Assembly (NCBI GenBank): GCA_902789795.1
Contig: CADAPM010000001.1
Coordinates: 62,001 to 126,000 of the forward strand
DNA from: an uncultured Eubacteriales bacterium
GTDB taxonomy: Bacteria; Bacillota; Clostridia; Christensenellales; Aristaeellaceae
Length of the DNA: 64,000 bases
Direction: 5' to 3'
The notes under the pieces were generated by a model. The model had not been told where the DNA came from. It did not search any database and worked only from the letters and a program-made list of their open reading frames with translations. The translations under genes were made by a program, and so were the position numbers. Positions within the stretch are counted from its first letter, which is position 1. Every line of letters starts with the position of its first letter. This document shows positions 46,150 to 55,665 of the stretch, piece by piece.

Positions 46150-47952
46150 TTATTTGCCGATGTAGATCAGGTCGGTGGCAACGGCCATCCAGGTGAAGAA
46201 CATGGCGTTGAAGATGGCCGGGATGTAGAAGTTCTTGGTCTTCCGGTACAGCACGCTGGCCAGGATGCCCACGGGGATCATCATGATCGCGGCGTCCACC
46301 AGGGAGCCGTTGGCGCGGGACATACCCAGGCTGGTGATCGGCGTGGTGTGGAAGAACGCGATCTTGCCGTAGGCATAGCAGAGGAAGAACATGGGCGGCA
46401 GCGCGTTCGCCAGCCAGAAGCACACGGTGGAGAGGCCGGGCTTGTCCTTCATATAGACGCTGGTGGTGTGCATATAGTTGGCCAGCAGGAAGGGCAGCAG
46501 GTACAGCGGGAAGTAGATCAGGAACTTCTCCATCCTGAGGCGGGTCAGGCTGTTGATCTGCACCTTCCAGAACCTCGGGCTGATGGCAAACAGCTGCTCA
46601 CCGAAGGTGACCACGAAGTAGACCGTCAGCAGAGCGACGAAGCTCAAGAGCAGGCCCTTGCCCAGCATCACGCCCATGCGGGTGCCCGGCAGAGTGATCT
46701 GCTCCTTCAGGGCCTTCTTGTCGGTCTTCAGGATGAGGAAGTTGAAGATCGCCCACAGCACGATGCCGAACAGCTGCAGGCAGCACAGCCAGAACACCAG
46801 ACCGTTGACGTTCTGGATGTTGGTGCCATGGATCTGGTTGGCGGACACCCACTTGTTCAGGATGCCCTGGCCGGTGGGCACAGCCCAGGCGGCGGTGGCG
46901 GCGCCGAAGATGGCGGGGATGATGAGGCCGGCCCAGAGCACCCAGCTCTTCGGATTGCCCTCGAGCACGGTGCGCGGCTTGGCCACCAGGTCCCTCTTGA
47001 AGTAATCCAGGTCGAGCAGCACCATGACCAGGCAGATCATGAACGCGATGATCGCGACGAAGGCGATGGCGGTGCCGGCTTCCTTCCACAGATACAGGAT
47101 CGGGTGGTCGTTGCTCAGCTTGAAGGTGGTGGTGTAGAAGTCGCAGGCGGCCTTCACGAAGGAGTAGCTTGACAGGCCGATGGTGTGGCCGGTCCAGCCC
47201 TCATAGTAGATGCGGCCGGTGCCGTTCTGCGGATCGCCGTACCATTTCCAGAACTCGAACTGGTCCAGGCCCAGGACGCCGGCGTACTGCGGGTTCTTGT
47301 ACATGTCGCGGCGGTCTCCGCGGTACAGGTTGTCCCACTGGCCTTCGAACAAGGCGCTGTTGATCTGGTAATCACTGGAGAGCAGGCCGCCGGCGCCCAC
47401 GTACATGACGCCCTTCACGCCGTCACGGATGACCTGCTTGGGGGTGACGTTGCCGTTGGCGTCGGTCACGGTCTCGCCGTTCGGATCCGGCACGTACAGG
47501 GCCGCATTCACACGGGAAGCGCCCATGGACCAGCCGATGTAGCCGATATTGTTCGTGTCGATGAAGTCCAGGCCGTAGACGTAGTCGGTCACGTCGATGG
47601 AGCCCAGGCCTTCGTTGTCCAGTTCTACGTCAGAGCGGCCGATGGTGTAGGGCTCGATGCCGATGGCCACGATGCCCCTGCGGGCCAGCTCCATGCCCGC
47701 GTCAGACATGTACTCCACGCTGGCGTTGCCGCCGGGGATCAGCATGACGGCAGGCGCCGGGTTGTTCCGGGTCGCGGTGACCGGCTTGTAGACCTCCAGG
47801 CTGATGGCGACGCCCCTGTCCGTCATCACGGACAGACGGCGCATCTGGGTCTTGCCGCCGTTGGTGGCGACCAGAGACGCCATCAGCAGTCCTGCGAAGA
47901 AGACGACCAGCGAGATCCACAGGATGGTTTTCACGGCTGACTTTTTCTTCAT
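46150..47952 (-). CDS. Alpha/beta-hydrolase fused to a polytopic membrane domain
   Basis: 600 aa from ATG 47952 (AGGAG). N-terminal anchor (about 9-29), then an extracytoplasmic alpha/beta-hydrolase domain of about 250 residues: 'APAVMLIPGGNAS' oxyanion strand and nucleophile elbow YIGWSMGASR (Ser in GWSMG). From about residue 300 there are some nine membrane helices, ending in 'IPVGILASVLYRKTKNFYIPAIFNAMFFTW', which resembles the last motif of CPBP (CAAX-protease-like) proteins but lacks an EExxR motif and has Asn where His is expected. Substrate unknown; perhaps a lipid or peptide esterase at the membrane. Confidence 0.7.
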   Translation of the reverse strand: MKKKSAVKTILWISLVVFFAGLLMASLVATNGGKTQMRRLSVMTDRGVAISLEVYKPVTATRNNPAPAVMLIPGGNASVEYMSDAGMELARRGIVAIGIEPYTIGRSDVELDNEGLGSIDVTDYVYGLDFIDTNNIGYIGWSMGASRVNAALYVPDPNGETVTDANGNVTPKQVIRDGVKGVMYVGAGGLLSSDYQINSALFEGQWDNLYRGDRRDMYKNPQYAGVLGLDQFEFWKWYGDPQNGTGRIYYEGWTGHTIGLSSYSFVKAACDFYTTTFKLSNDHPILYLWKEAGTAIAFVAIIAFMICLVMVLLDLDYFKRDLVAKPRTVLEGNPKSWVLWAGLIIPAIFGAATAAWAVPTGQGILNKWVSANQIHGTNIQNVNGLVFWLCCLQLFGIVLWAIFNFLILKTDKKALKEQITLPGTRMGVMLGKGLLLSFVALLTVYFVVTFGEQLFAISPRFWKVQINSLTRLRMEKFLIYFPLYLLPFLLANYMHTTSVYMKDKPGLSTVCFWLANALPPMFFLCYAYGKIAFFHTTPITSLGMSRANGSLVDAAIMMIPVGILASVLYRKTKNFYIPAIFNAMFFTWMAVATDLIYIGK

Positions 47953-48006
47953 GTTCACACGCTCCTTTATTCTTTTTGCAGGGAAACGCCTGCGCTGTTG
48001 GGACAT

Positions 48007-48035
48007 ATTATACCAGATGCTCCATGAAATGGCAA
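48007..48035 (-). promoter_or_regulatory. Promoter of the hydrolase/membrane gene
   Basis: Minus strand TTGCCA (48,030-48,035), 17-bp spacer, TATAAT (48,007-48,012). Confidence 0.8.
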
Positions 48036-48203
48036 TGCTCATGTGTTGCTGCGTATCTCACCATTTGTTGCGCTGGAGCGCATTGCGCCTCTGTAATGGA
48101 TGCGCGGCGCAGGGCCGCATCGGTCCGCCTAACGGCAAAAATGGATAATCTCCTGCTGAAAATTGCAAAAAACAGAATAAATTCATAAAAATAGCAGGAG
48201 AAA

Positions 48204-48266
48204 ATGAATTTTCAGAGAATATGTTTTGCATTATTCCCTTTTGAGGAGGCTTTCCCATGCCCTTGA
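48204..48266 (+). CDS. Possible 20-codon leader peptide overlapping the aminotransferase start
   Basis: ATG 48204 with AGGAG seven bases upstream: MNFQRICFALFPFEEAFPCP, stop TGA at 48,264-48,266, nine bases inside the next gene. Translation across the start region could couple to or control the aminotransferase. No run of regulatory codons is evident. Confidence 0.35.
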   Translation: MNFQRICFALFPFEEAFPCP

Positions 48267-49480
48267 CCCTTTCCAGGACCTGCCAGGCCATTGCTCCCTC
48301 CGCCACGCTGAAGATGAACGCGCTGGTGGGCGAGATGCGCGACCGCGGAGAAGACGTCATCTCCCTTTCCGTCGGCGAGCCGGACTTCATCACGCCGGAA
48401 CACATCCGCGAGGCCGGCAAGCGCGCCATCGACGAAGGCAAGACCCGCTATACCGCCGCCAGCGGCCTGCCGGGCCTGCGCTCCGCCATCGCCAAGTACC
48501 TGCTGGAGGAAAAGGGCCTGCGCTATACCCGTGAGGAGATCATCGTGGGCAACGGCGCCAAGCAGGTCATCCTGGGCGCGCTCCAGGCCATCCTGAACCC
48601 GGGGGACGAGGTGCTTTTGCCCGCTCCCTGCTGGGTCAGCTATCCGGAAATGGTGCAGATGGCCGGGGGAAAGGCCGTGTGGATCCATACCACGAAAGAG
48701 CAGGGCTTTATCCCCACCGCCGAGCAGATCGAGAAAGCCATCACCCCGCGCACGAAGGCGCTGATGCTCAACTCGCCCAGCAACCCCACCGGCGCGGTGT
48801 GGAACCGCGCGCAGCTGACCGCCCTGGCCAAGCTGGCGGTCAAGTACCAGTTCTACATCATCAGCGACGAGATCTATGAAAAGCTGGTCTACGACGGGGC
48901 GGAGCACATCTCCGTGGCCACCCTGGGCAAGCAGGTCTTCAACCAGACCATCGTGGTCAGCGGCTTTTCCAAGGCCTATGCCATGACCGGTTGGCGCTTG
49001 GGCTACGCCGCGGGGCCGCGGCCCGTGATCTCGGCCATGGCGGCTTACCAGAGCCACGCCACCGGCAACGCCAACACCATCGCCCAGTATGCGGGCCTGG
49101 CGGCTCTCAAGGGCGACCAGCAGTGCGTCTATGATATGGCCGCCGCCTTCAGCCGCCGCAGGATGCTGATGCTCTCCTGCTTAAAGCTGATCCCGCACGT
49201 GAGCACCTTCATCCCTAAGGGCGCTTTCTATGTGCTCCTGGACGTGCGCGAGACCTTCGGCATGTCCCTGGACCAGAAGGTGATCCGCGACGGGAACGAC
49301 TTTGCCGAGCTGCTGCTCAAGAACGCGCGCGTGTCCGTGGTGCCCGGCGACGCCTTCGGCGCTCCCGGCTATGTACGCCTGTCCTATGCCGTGTCGGATG
49401 AGCGCATCCTGGAGGCTGTGCGCCGTATCGGCAACTTTACCGACCGCCTGCAGAAGACCCGCATCCAGAAGCTGGCCTGA
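48257..49480 (+). CDS. Class I pyridoxal-phosphate aminotransferase (aspartate aminotransferase-like)
   Basis: 407 aa. Subgroup I-beta pattern: 'VISLSVGEPDFITPEHI', 'YTAASGLPGLRSAIAKYL', 'LNSPSNPTGAVW', PLP lysine in VVSGFSKAYAMTGWRLGY, and C-terminal Arg in YVRLSYAVS. Transfers amino groups between aspartate (or aromatic amino acids) and 2-oxoglutarate. GAGGAGG precedes ATG 48257. Substrate range cannot be set from sequence alone. Confidence 0.93.
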   Translation: MPLTLSRTCQAIAPSATLKMNALVGEMRDRGEDVISLSVGEPDFITPEHIREAGKRAIDEGKTRYTAASGLPGLRSAIAKYLLEEKGLRYTREEIIVGNGAKQVILGALQAILNPGDEVLLPAPCWVSYPEMVQMAGGKAVWIHTTKEQGFIPTAEQIEKAITPRTKALMLNSPSNPTGAVWNRAQLTALAKLAVKYQFYIISDEIYEKLVYDGAEHISVATLGKQVFNQTIVVSGFSKAYAMTGWRLGYAAGPRPVISAMAAYQSHATGNANTIAQYAGLAALKGDQQCVYDMAAAFSRRRMLMLSCLKLIPHVSTFIPKGAFYVLLDVRETFGMSLDQKVIRDGNDFAELLLKNARVSVVPGDAFGAPGYVRLSYAVSDERILEAVRRIGNFTDRLQKTRIQKLA

Positions 49481-49524
49481 AAATTGTATACAATGTTTTT
49501 ATGCTGATTTTTTGCCGCTTCAGC

Positions 49525-49553
49525 TTGCAAAAGCAGGGGCGGCATGGTATCAT
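49525..49553 (+). promoter_or_regulatory. Promoter of the oligopeptide-type importer operon
   Basis: TTGCAA, 17-bp spacer, TATCAT; a second TATAAT lies 9 bp further on. Confidence 0.6.
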
Positions 49554-49605
49554 TTTAGGTATAATATCAAATCGTTTCGCTGAGCGGAACAGAACGGAGG
49601 AAAAA

Positions 49606-51453
49606 ATGAACCGGACAATGAATAAGCTGATCGCCCTCATGCTGGGTATCATGATGCTCTGTGCCGCGGTGCCTGCCATGGCGGAGCCGGGCGTATACAC
49701 AGCGCTGTATTCCAGTGAGGTGACGACGCTGAACTACCTGATCGCGTCCAACGCGTGGGACCAGACCGTCGGCGCTAACGTGATCGACACCCTGGTCGAG
49801 TACAACAACCTGGGCGAGATCGTGCCCTCCCTGGCCGAAAAGTGGGAGACCAGCGAGGACGGCCTGACCTGGACCTTCACCCTGCGCGAAGGCCTCAAGT
49901 GGGTCGACAATATGGGCAACGAAGTGGCCGACCTGACCGCCGCCGACTTCGCCACCGCCATCAAGTATGTGCTGACCCCCGAAAACGAGTCGAGCATCGA
50001 AGGCGTCCTCGAGACTGCCGAGATCAAGAACGCCGCGGCCTACTACAAGGGAGAGGTCACCGACTTCGCGGAAGTCGGCGTCAAGGCGGTCGACGCCCGG
50101 ACCCTGGTCTTCGAGCTGGAAAACCCGAAGCCCTATTTCCTCTCCATGCTGACCTACGGCTGCTTCATGCCGGCCTATGGCCCGCAGCTCGAAGAGATGG
50201 GCAAGGACTTTGCCACCGACAACACCAAGATGTACTACTGCGGCGCGTACCGCCTCGAGGTGTACGAGCCCCAGCAGGAGCATGTGTACATGAAGAACGC
50301 GTCCAACTGGGATGCCGAGCACATCTACATCGAAAAGATCGACCGTATCTACAATGCTGAAGCCGGCACCATCGCGCCCAACATGGCGCTGCGCGGCGAG
50401 GTCGACGCGGCGGACATCACCAGCGATATCCTGGACGACTGGCGCCAGAACTATCCGCAGTGGGTCACCAAGGGCCGCAGCGACCTGCAGTACAGCTACT
50501 TCTTCTGCTTCAACTTCAACCCGACCTTCGATGCCGAGTATGAGCCTGAAAACTGGAAGAAGGCTGTGGACAATGCCAACTTCCGCCACTCCATCATGAG
50601 CGCGCTGGACCGCACCTACACCCTGCGCGTGGATGAGCCGGACGATCCAGAGACCCTGGTGCTGAACACCATCACGCCCGTGGGCTTCGCCTCCGACGCC
50701 AACGGCGACTACACCAAGAACGCCGCCTTCGCCGGCATCGAGGAGAACTACTTCAACGCCGAAAAGGCCCTGGACTACAAGGCCAAGGCTGTGGAAGAGC
50801 TGACCGCCGCGGGCGCGACCTTCCCGGTCAAGGTGCTCTATCCCTACAACGGCAACTCCACCAACTGGGGCAATGAGAGCGTCCTGCTCGAGCAGCAGCT
50901 CGAGGGCGTGCTCGGCACCGACTACATCGACGTCATCGTCTACCAGGGCCAGAGCCAGAGCTACCTGACCGACTTCCGCCGCAGCGGCAACTACGCCTTC
51001 CAGCGCTGCAACTGGGGCGCGGACTACGCTGACCCGGAGACCTGGGTGGATCCCTTCTGGTACAAGATGAACGACGACGGCACCTATGCCAGCGCCTACA
51101 AGTACGGCTTCCCGGAGAATGCGCTGAACGGCGGCTATCCCGAGACCAAGGCGGTCATGGAAGCATACTATGCCAAGGCTGCCGAGGCGAAGGCCGAAGT
51201 GACCGACATCGAAAAGCGCTACAGCCTGTTTGCCGAAGCCGAAGCGATGCTGATCAACAACGCCATCGCGATCCCGTACCGCGGCGAGCTGGCGGACTAC
51301 CAGGTGACCAAGATCGACGTGTACGAGGGCGAATACGCTGCCTTCGGTATCTGCAACTACCGCTTCAAGTATCAGCACGTCCAGGACGAGTTCGTGACGG
51401 CTGAGCAGAACGAGGCCAGCAAGGCCGCGTGGCTGGAGCAGATGCAGAAATAA
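49606..51453 (+). CDS. Peptide/solute-binding protein of an Opp-type ABC importer
   Basis: 615 aa from ATG 49606 (GGAGG). Signal peptide ending AVPAMA-EP; no lipobox Cys at the cleavage site, which is unusual for a Gram-positive binding protein since it should be lipid-anchored. Family 5 SBP features: 'VYTALYSSEVTTLNYLIASN', 'LAEKWETSEDGLTWTFTLREGLKWVDNMGN', 'DFATAIKYVL', 'QRCNWGADYADPETWVDPFW'. Binds oligopeptides or similar solutes outside the cell and delivers them to the permeases encoded next. Confidence 0.92.
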   Translation: MNRTMNKLIALMLGIMMLCAAVPAMAEPGVYTALYSSEVTTLNYLIASNAWDQTVGANVIDTLVEYNNLGEIVPSLAEKWETSEDGLTWTFTLREGLKWVDNMGNEVADLTAADFATAIKYVLTPENESSIEGVLETAEIKNAAAYYKGEVTDFAEVGVKAVDARTLVFELENPKPYFLSMLTYGCFMPAYGPQLEEMGKDFATDNTKMYYCGAYRLEVYEPQQEHVYMKNASNWDAEHIYIEKIDRIYNAEAGTIAPNMALRGEVDAADITSDILDDWRQNYPQWVTKGRSDLQYSYFFCFNFNPTFDAEYEPENWKKAVDNANFRHSIMSALDRTYTLRVDEPDDPETLVLNTITPVGFASDANGDYTKNAAFAGIEENYFNAEKALDYKAKAVEELTAAGATFPVKVLYPYNGNSTNWGNESVLLEQQLEGVLGTDYIDVIVYQGQSQSYLTDFRRSGNYAFQRCNWGADYADPETWVDPFWYKMNDDGTYASAYKYGFPENALNGGYPETKAVMEAYYAKAAEAKAEVTDIEKRYSLFAEAEAMLINNAIAIPYRGELADYQVTKIDVYEGEYAAFGICNYRFKYQHVQDEFVTAEQNEASKAAWLEQMQK

Positions 51454-51476
51454 CCTGCGATAACTGCTTTCTTTTA

Positions 51477-51515
51477 CGAAAGTGCAGAGGGAGAATGCCT
51501 CCCTCTGCACTTTCG
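51477..51515 (+). terminator. Perfect 17-bp hairpin between binding protein and permease genes
   Basis: CGAAAGTGCAGAGGGAG, loop AATGC, perfect complement. No T-run, so it probably protects the upstream mRNA and lowers expression of the downstream genes, a common way to make binding protein in excess. Confidence 0.8.
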
Positions 51516-51547
51516 GCATCCATACTTTGTAACGGGGAGACGGAAAA

Positions 51548-52492
51548 GTGCTTCAATATCTGGGAAAACGCGTTCTGCGCTCCATCCTGACGCTGTTCAT
51601 CATCCTGTGCGTCGTCTTTATTCTGGTCAGGCAGATGCCCATTGAGGGCTATTTCCCGAACTACCAGAAAATGACGGAGGAGCAGCTGAAAAACGGTATC
51701 CACCAGATGGGACTGGATCAGCCCATGATCGTGCAGTTGTACGGGTTTTTCAAAAACCTGATCCTGCACGGCGATTTGGGCACCTCGCGCATCTACCGCA
51801 ACAATGTGCCCGTTGCGGAGATCCTGGCGCCCAAGATCCCGATCTCGGTCCGGCTCGGCGCGCTGTCGATCCTGTTTTCGATGCTGGTGGGGCTGCCGAT
51901 GGGCACGCTGATGGCCAAGTACAAGGGGCGGTTCTTTGACCACCTGGGTACCGGCTTCATCGTGCTGATCCAGGCGGTGCCGGCGGCGGTGTATTACCTG
52001 GTCATCCAGCTGTACGGCACGGAGCTGCTGCACATTCCGATGCTGTTCAAGGTCAATAATCCGGTCAGCTGGGTGCTGCCGGTGTTCTCCATGTCCCTGG
52101 GCAATATCGCCTATTACGCCATGTGGCTGAGAAGGTACATGGTGGACGAGAGCAATAAGGACTATGTGACCCTGGCCCGCATCAAGGGCGCGGGGGAGAA
52201 CCGCATCATGTTCCGCCACGTCTTCCGCAACGCCTTTGTGCCCATGGCCCAGTACCTGCCCACTTCCTTCCTGAATACGGTCATCGGCTCCATCTATATC
52301 GAGAGCCTCTATTCCATTCCCGGCATGGGCGGCCTGCTGGTGGACGTGATCAAGAAGCAGGATAACGCCATGATCCAGGCCATCGTGCTGCTGTTCGCCA
52401 CGGTGGGCATCATCGGCCTGCTGTTGGGCGACCTGATGATGGTGCTCCTGGATCCGCGCATCTCCTTCACCAAGAAGGGAGGCGACCGCTGA
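51548..52492 (+). CDS. ABC importer permease (OppB-like)
   Basis: 314 aa, six membrane helices. Starts LQYLGKRVLRSILTLFIILC. EAA loop 'DYVTLARIKGAGENRIMFRHVFRNAFVPM' and 'TVIGSIYIESLYSIPGMGGLLVDVI' identify the DppB/OppB type. One of two transmembrane subunits. GGGGAGA lies before the start. Its stop overlaps the ATG of the OppC-like gene. Confidence 0.94.
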   Translation: MLQYLGKRVLRSILTLFIILCVVFILVRQMPIEGYFPNYQKMTEEQLKNGIHQMGLDQPMIVQLYGFFKNLILHGDLGTSRIYRNNVPVAEILAPKIPISVRLGALSILFSMLVGLPMGTLMAKYKGRFFDHLGTGFIVLIQAVPAAVYYLVIQLYGTELLHIPMLFKVNNPVSWVLPVFSMSLGNIAYYAMWLRRYMVDESNKDYVTLARIKGAGENRIMFRHVFRNAFVPMAQYLPTSFLNTVIGSIYIESLYSIPGMGGLLVDVIKKQDNAMIQAIVLLFATVGIIGLLLGDLMMVLLDPRISFTKKGGDR

Positions 52493-53481
52493 TGTCCCTC
52501 CTCAAGCACCCGAAATTGGAAACGCTCGAGCAGCACTGCACCGAAGCGCTCAAGGAAGACCAGCTGTTCACCTTTGCCCCCTTCAGCCAGCGCGAGGCGG
52601 AGGAGACGGGCGTCAGCAACTACAGCTACTGGCGCTCCACCTTCAGCGCGTTCAGGCGCAACAAGGTGGCCATGTTTCTGCTGATCCTGATGCTGTGCCT
52701 GCTTTTATTCACCTTTATCCAGCCGCTGCTGCCCGGCCAGTTCGACCCGAACCTGGTCTCCAATGACGCGCGCGGCCTGCCGCTGCGCAACAAGCAGCCC
52801 GACAGCGTGCACTGGATGGGCACCAACTCCATCGGCCAGGACCTGTGGGCCCGCATCTGGGCGGCCACGCGCAATTCGCTGTTCATCGGCATCAGCGTCG
52901 CTCTGATCGAGGCCTTTGTGGGCATCCTGGTGGGCGTGCTGTGGGGCTATGTGCGGCAATTGGATTTCATCCTGACGGAGATCTATAACGTCCTGGATAA
53001 TATCCCCACCACCATTGTGCTGATCCTGGTGGCCTTCATCCTGAAGCCGGGCATGGGCACCATCATCCTGGCCATGTCGGTGACGGGTTGGATCGGCATG
53101 GCGCGCTTTGTGCGTAATCAGGTGCTGGTGATCCGCGACCGCGACTATAACGTGGCCTCCCGCTGCCTGGGCACGAGCACCTGGCGCATCATCGGCCGCA
53201 ACCTGCTGCCCTACCTGGTCAGCGTGATCATGCTGCGCATGGCGCTTTCCATCCCCGGGGCCATCGGTTCCGAGGTGTTCATCACCTACATCGGCCTGGG
53301 CCTGCCGCCCCAGATCTGCTCCCTGGGCAACCTGATCAACGAGGGCCGCAAGCTGATGATGAGCCCCAGCCTGCGCTACCAGCTCATCTACCCGACGATC
53401 ATCCTGTCCGTGGTCACGGTCTCGTTTTATATGGTCGGCAACGCCTTTTCCGACGCGGCGGACCCCAAGAATCATCTGTAA
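52492..53481 (+). CDS. ABC importer permease (OppC-like)
   Basis: 329 aa. Cytoplasmic N-terminal ~55 residues, then six membrane helices with 'HWMGTNSIGQDLWARIWAATRNSLFIGISVALIEAFVGILVG' and the EAA-type loop 'RDYNVASRCLGTSTWRIIGRNLLPYLVSV'. Forms the heteromeric channel with the previous protein. ATG overlaps the previous stop. Lacks any fused ATPase. Confidence 0.94.
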   Translation: MSLLKHPKLETLEQHCTEALKEDQLFTFAPFSQREAEETGVSNYSYWRSTFSAFRRNKVAMFLLILMLCLLLFTFIQPLLPGQFDPNLVSNDARGLPLRNKQPDSVHWMGTNSIGQDLWARIWAATRNSLFIGISVALIEAFVGILVGVLWGYVRQLDFILTEIYNVLDNIPTTIVLILVAFILKPGMGTIILAMSVTGWIGMARFVRNQVLVIRDRDYNVASRCLGTSTWRIIGRNLLPYLVSVIMLRMALSIPGAIGSEVFITYIGLGLPPQICSLGNLINEGRKLMMSPSLRYQLIYPTIILSVVTVSFYMVGNAFSDAADPKNHL

Positions 53482-53498
53482 AGGAGGGAAAGCGCTGA

Positions 53499-54599
53499 AT
53501 GAATAGAACGATCCTGTCCGTACGCGGCCTGCATGTGTGCTTTTTCCTCCGCGGACGCACGCTGCACGCGCTGCGCGGCATCGATCTGGATGTATACGAG
53601 GGCGAATCCCTGGCCATCGTCGGGGAATCCGGTTCCGGCAAGAGCGTGCTCAACAAGAATTTCATCGGCCTCCTGGATCAGAACGGCCGCATCACCGAGG
53701 GCAGCATCCGCTATTACGGTATGTATGACAAAATGAAGCACAATCCCGCCGGCGGCACGGATGAAGAGGGCCGCCCCTACTGCGATCTTGCCAAGATCGC
53801 ACGCCGGGAGGACTGGCTGCGCATCCGCGGCAGCGAGATCTGCATGATCCCCCAGGATCCCATGACCAGCCTGAACCCGCTCAAGACCATCGGCTGGCAG
53901 ATATCCGAAGCGCTGATGCTGCACCACGGCATGAAGGGCCAGATGGCGAAGGACGAGACCCTGCACATTCTCGAAGAGGTGCGCATCGACCATCCGGAAA
54001 AGCGCTATCACCAGTACCCCCACGAGCTGTCCGGCGGCATGCGCCAGCGCATCGTGATCGCCATCGCCATCGCGTGCCAGCCCAAGATTTTGATCTGCGA
54101 CGAGCCCACCACCGCGCTGGATGTGACCATCCAGGCCCAGGTGCTGGAGCTGCTCAAGGAGCTCAAGTCCAAGTACAACCTGACCATCATCTTCATCACC
54201 CACGACCTGGGCGTGGTGGCGAGCATCGCGGACCGCGTGGCGGTCATGTACGCCGGCGATATCGTGGAGATCGGCATGGCGGAGGAGATCTTCTACGAGC
54301 CCCGCCACCCCTATACCTGGGCGCTTCTGTCCTCCCTGCCGCAGTTGGGGCAGCGCGGGGAAGAGCTGTACGCCATCAAGGGCACACCGCCCAACCTGTT
54401 TACCGAGATCCAGGGCGATGCTTTCGCCGCGCGCAACCCGCACGCCTTGAAGATCGACCACCTGGAGCAGCCGCCCTACTTTGATGTTTCGCCGACCCAC
54501 CGCGCCCGGACGTGGCTGCTGGATGAGCGCGCCCCGAAGGTAGAGCCGCCGCCGGCGCTCAAAAAACTGCGTACGCTGGGAGGTGCGGTCCATGACTGA
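53499..54599 (+). CDS. ABC importer ATPase (OppD-like)
   Basis: 366 aa. Walker A GESGSGKS (about 46), Q-loop '[13 protein letters not shown]', signature ELSGGMRQR, Walker B '[14 protein letters not shown]', H-loop '[10 protein letters not shown]', and the C-terminal oligopeptide-transporter region '[19 protein letters not shown]', normally with a Cys-rich iron-sulphur motif; here the cysteines are absent. Longer than the usual form by an insert about residues 75-105. Pairs with the OppF-like ATPase overlapping its 3' end. Confidence 0.94.
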   Translation: MNRTILSVRGLHVCFFLRGRTLHALRGIDLDVYEGESLAIVGESGSGKSVLNKNFIGLLDQNGRITEGSIRYYGMYDKMKHNPAGGTDEEGRPYCDLAKIARREDWLRIRGSEICMIPQDPMTSLNPLKTIGWQISEALMLHHGMKGQMAKDETLHILEEVRIDHPEKRYHQYPHELSGGMRQRIVIAIAIACQPKILICDEPTTALDVTIQAQVLELLKELKSKYNLTIIFITHDLGVVASIADRVAVMYAGDIVEIGMAEEIFYEPRHPYTWALLSSLPQLGQRGEELYAIKGTPPNLFTEIQGDAFAARNPHALKIDHLEQPPYFDVSPTHRARTWLLDERAPKVEPPPALKKLRTLGGAVHD

Positions 54600-55515
54600 T
54601 CATATCCTGGAAGTACGCGACCTGCACGTGACCTTCGGGCACGGCGCCAAACGCTTTGAAGCGGTGCGCGGCGTATCCTTTGACGTGAGAAGGGGAGAGA
54701 CCTTCGGCATCGTCGGCGAGTCCGGCTCGGGCAAGACCACCATCGGGCGCACGGTGATCCGTGTGAACCCGGCCACCTCCGGCTCCATCCGCTACGAGGG
54801 CGAGGAGATCACGGGCCGCATCAGCAAGGAGCTGGACCGGAAGATCATCAACAAGATCCAGATGATCTTCCAGGACCCCATGGCCTCCCTCAACGAGCGC
54901 GCCAAGATCAGCTATATCGTCAGCGAGGGCCTGCAGGGCCGCGGCATCCCCAAGCAGGAGATCGAGCAGCGCGTGACAGCCGCCCTGAACGAGGTGGGCC
55001 TGCTGCCGGAGTTTGCCAGCCGCTTCCCGCACGAGTTTTCGGGCGGCCAGCGCCAGCGCATCGGCATCGCCCGCGCGCTGGTGATGCAGCCGGAATTTAT
55101 CATCGCGGACGAGCCCATCTCCGCGCTGGATGTCTCCATCCGCGCCCAGGTGCTCAACCTGCTGTCCGAGCTGCAAAAAAAGCGTGGGCTGACCTATCTG
55201 TTCATCTCCCACGACCTTTCCGTCATGCGCTTCATCTGCGACCGCATCGCGGTGATCCACCTGGGGCGCATCGTGGAGCTGTGCGAGACGGAGGAGCTGT
55301 TCAGGCACCCGCTGCACCCCTACACGCGCGCCCTGCTGAGCGCCGTGCCGGTGCCCTCGCCCGACTACGCGCGGACCGCGAAGCCCCTCAGCTATGATCC
55401 TTCCATCCACGATTATTCGACCGACAAGCCCGCCTGGACCGAGATCGTCCCGGGGCACTTTGTGCTGGGGAATAATAAGGAATTGGATGGGTACAGGAAA
55501 CAGATGGAAAAGTGA
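54592..55515 (+). CDS. ABC importer ATPase (OppF-like)
   Basis: 307 aa from ATG 54592 (GGAGGTGCGG). Walker A GESGSGKTT, 'MIFQDPMASLNERAKI', signature EFSGGQRQR, Walker B 'FIIADEPISALDVS', 'LFISHDLSVMRFICDRI', and 'LHPYTRALLSAVPVPSPD'. Completes a five-gene importer: binding protein, two permeases, two ATPases. The stop is followed after 12 bp by a heptamer repeat block. Confidence 0.94.
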   Translation: MTDHILEVRDLHVTFGHGAKRFEAVRGVSFDVRRGETFGIVGESGSGKTTIGRTVIRVNPATSGSIRYEGEEITGRISKELDRKIINKIQMIFQDPMASLNERAKISYIVSEGLQGRGIPKQEIEQRVTAALNEVGLLPEFASRFPHEFSGGQRQRIGIARALVMQPEFIIADEPISALDVSIRAQVLNLLSELQKKRGLTYLFISHDLSVMRFICDRIAVIHLGRIVELCETEELFRHPLHPYTRALLSAVPVPSPDYARTAKPLSYDPSIHDYSTDKPAWTEIVPGHFVLGNNKELDGYRKQMEK

Positions 55516-55526
55516 TAGAAGAAAGA

Positions 55527-55642
55527 AAAAGTAGGAAGTAGGAAGGAGAAAGTAGGAAGTAATTCTACTTACTGAAGCGGCGCTGCTGAAGCCGCTTCAA
55601 AACACTGATTACTTCCTACTTCCTAACTCCTACTTCCTACTT
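55527..55642. repeat. Heptamer-array inverted element (GTAGGAA/TACTTCC units)
   Basis: Left arm GTAGGAAGTAGGAAGGAG and GTAGGAAGTAAT; core hairpin TGAAGCGGC/GCCGCTTCA; right arm ATTACTTCCTACTTCC, TAACTCC, TACTTCC, TACTTTT. The arms are complementary, so the whole can form one long stem-loop. Sits between the importer operon and alr. Confidence 0.75.
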
Positions 55643-55665
55643 TTGCAGAATAACAGGAGTAATGA

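Noticed and set aside
49567-51519. 650-codon minus-strand frame opposite the binding-protein gene
   Set aside because: Antisense shadow; the plus strand has a signal peptide, RBS and family motifs.
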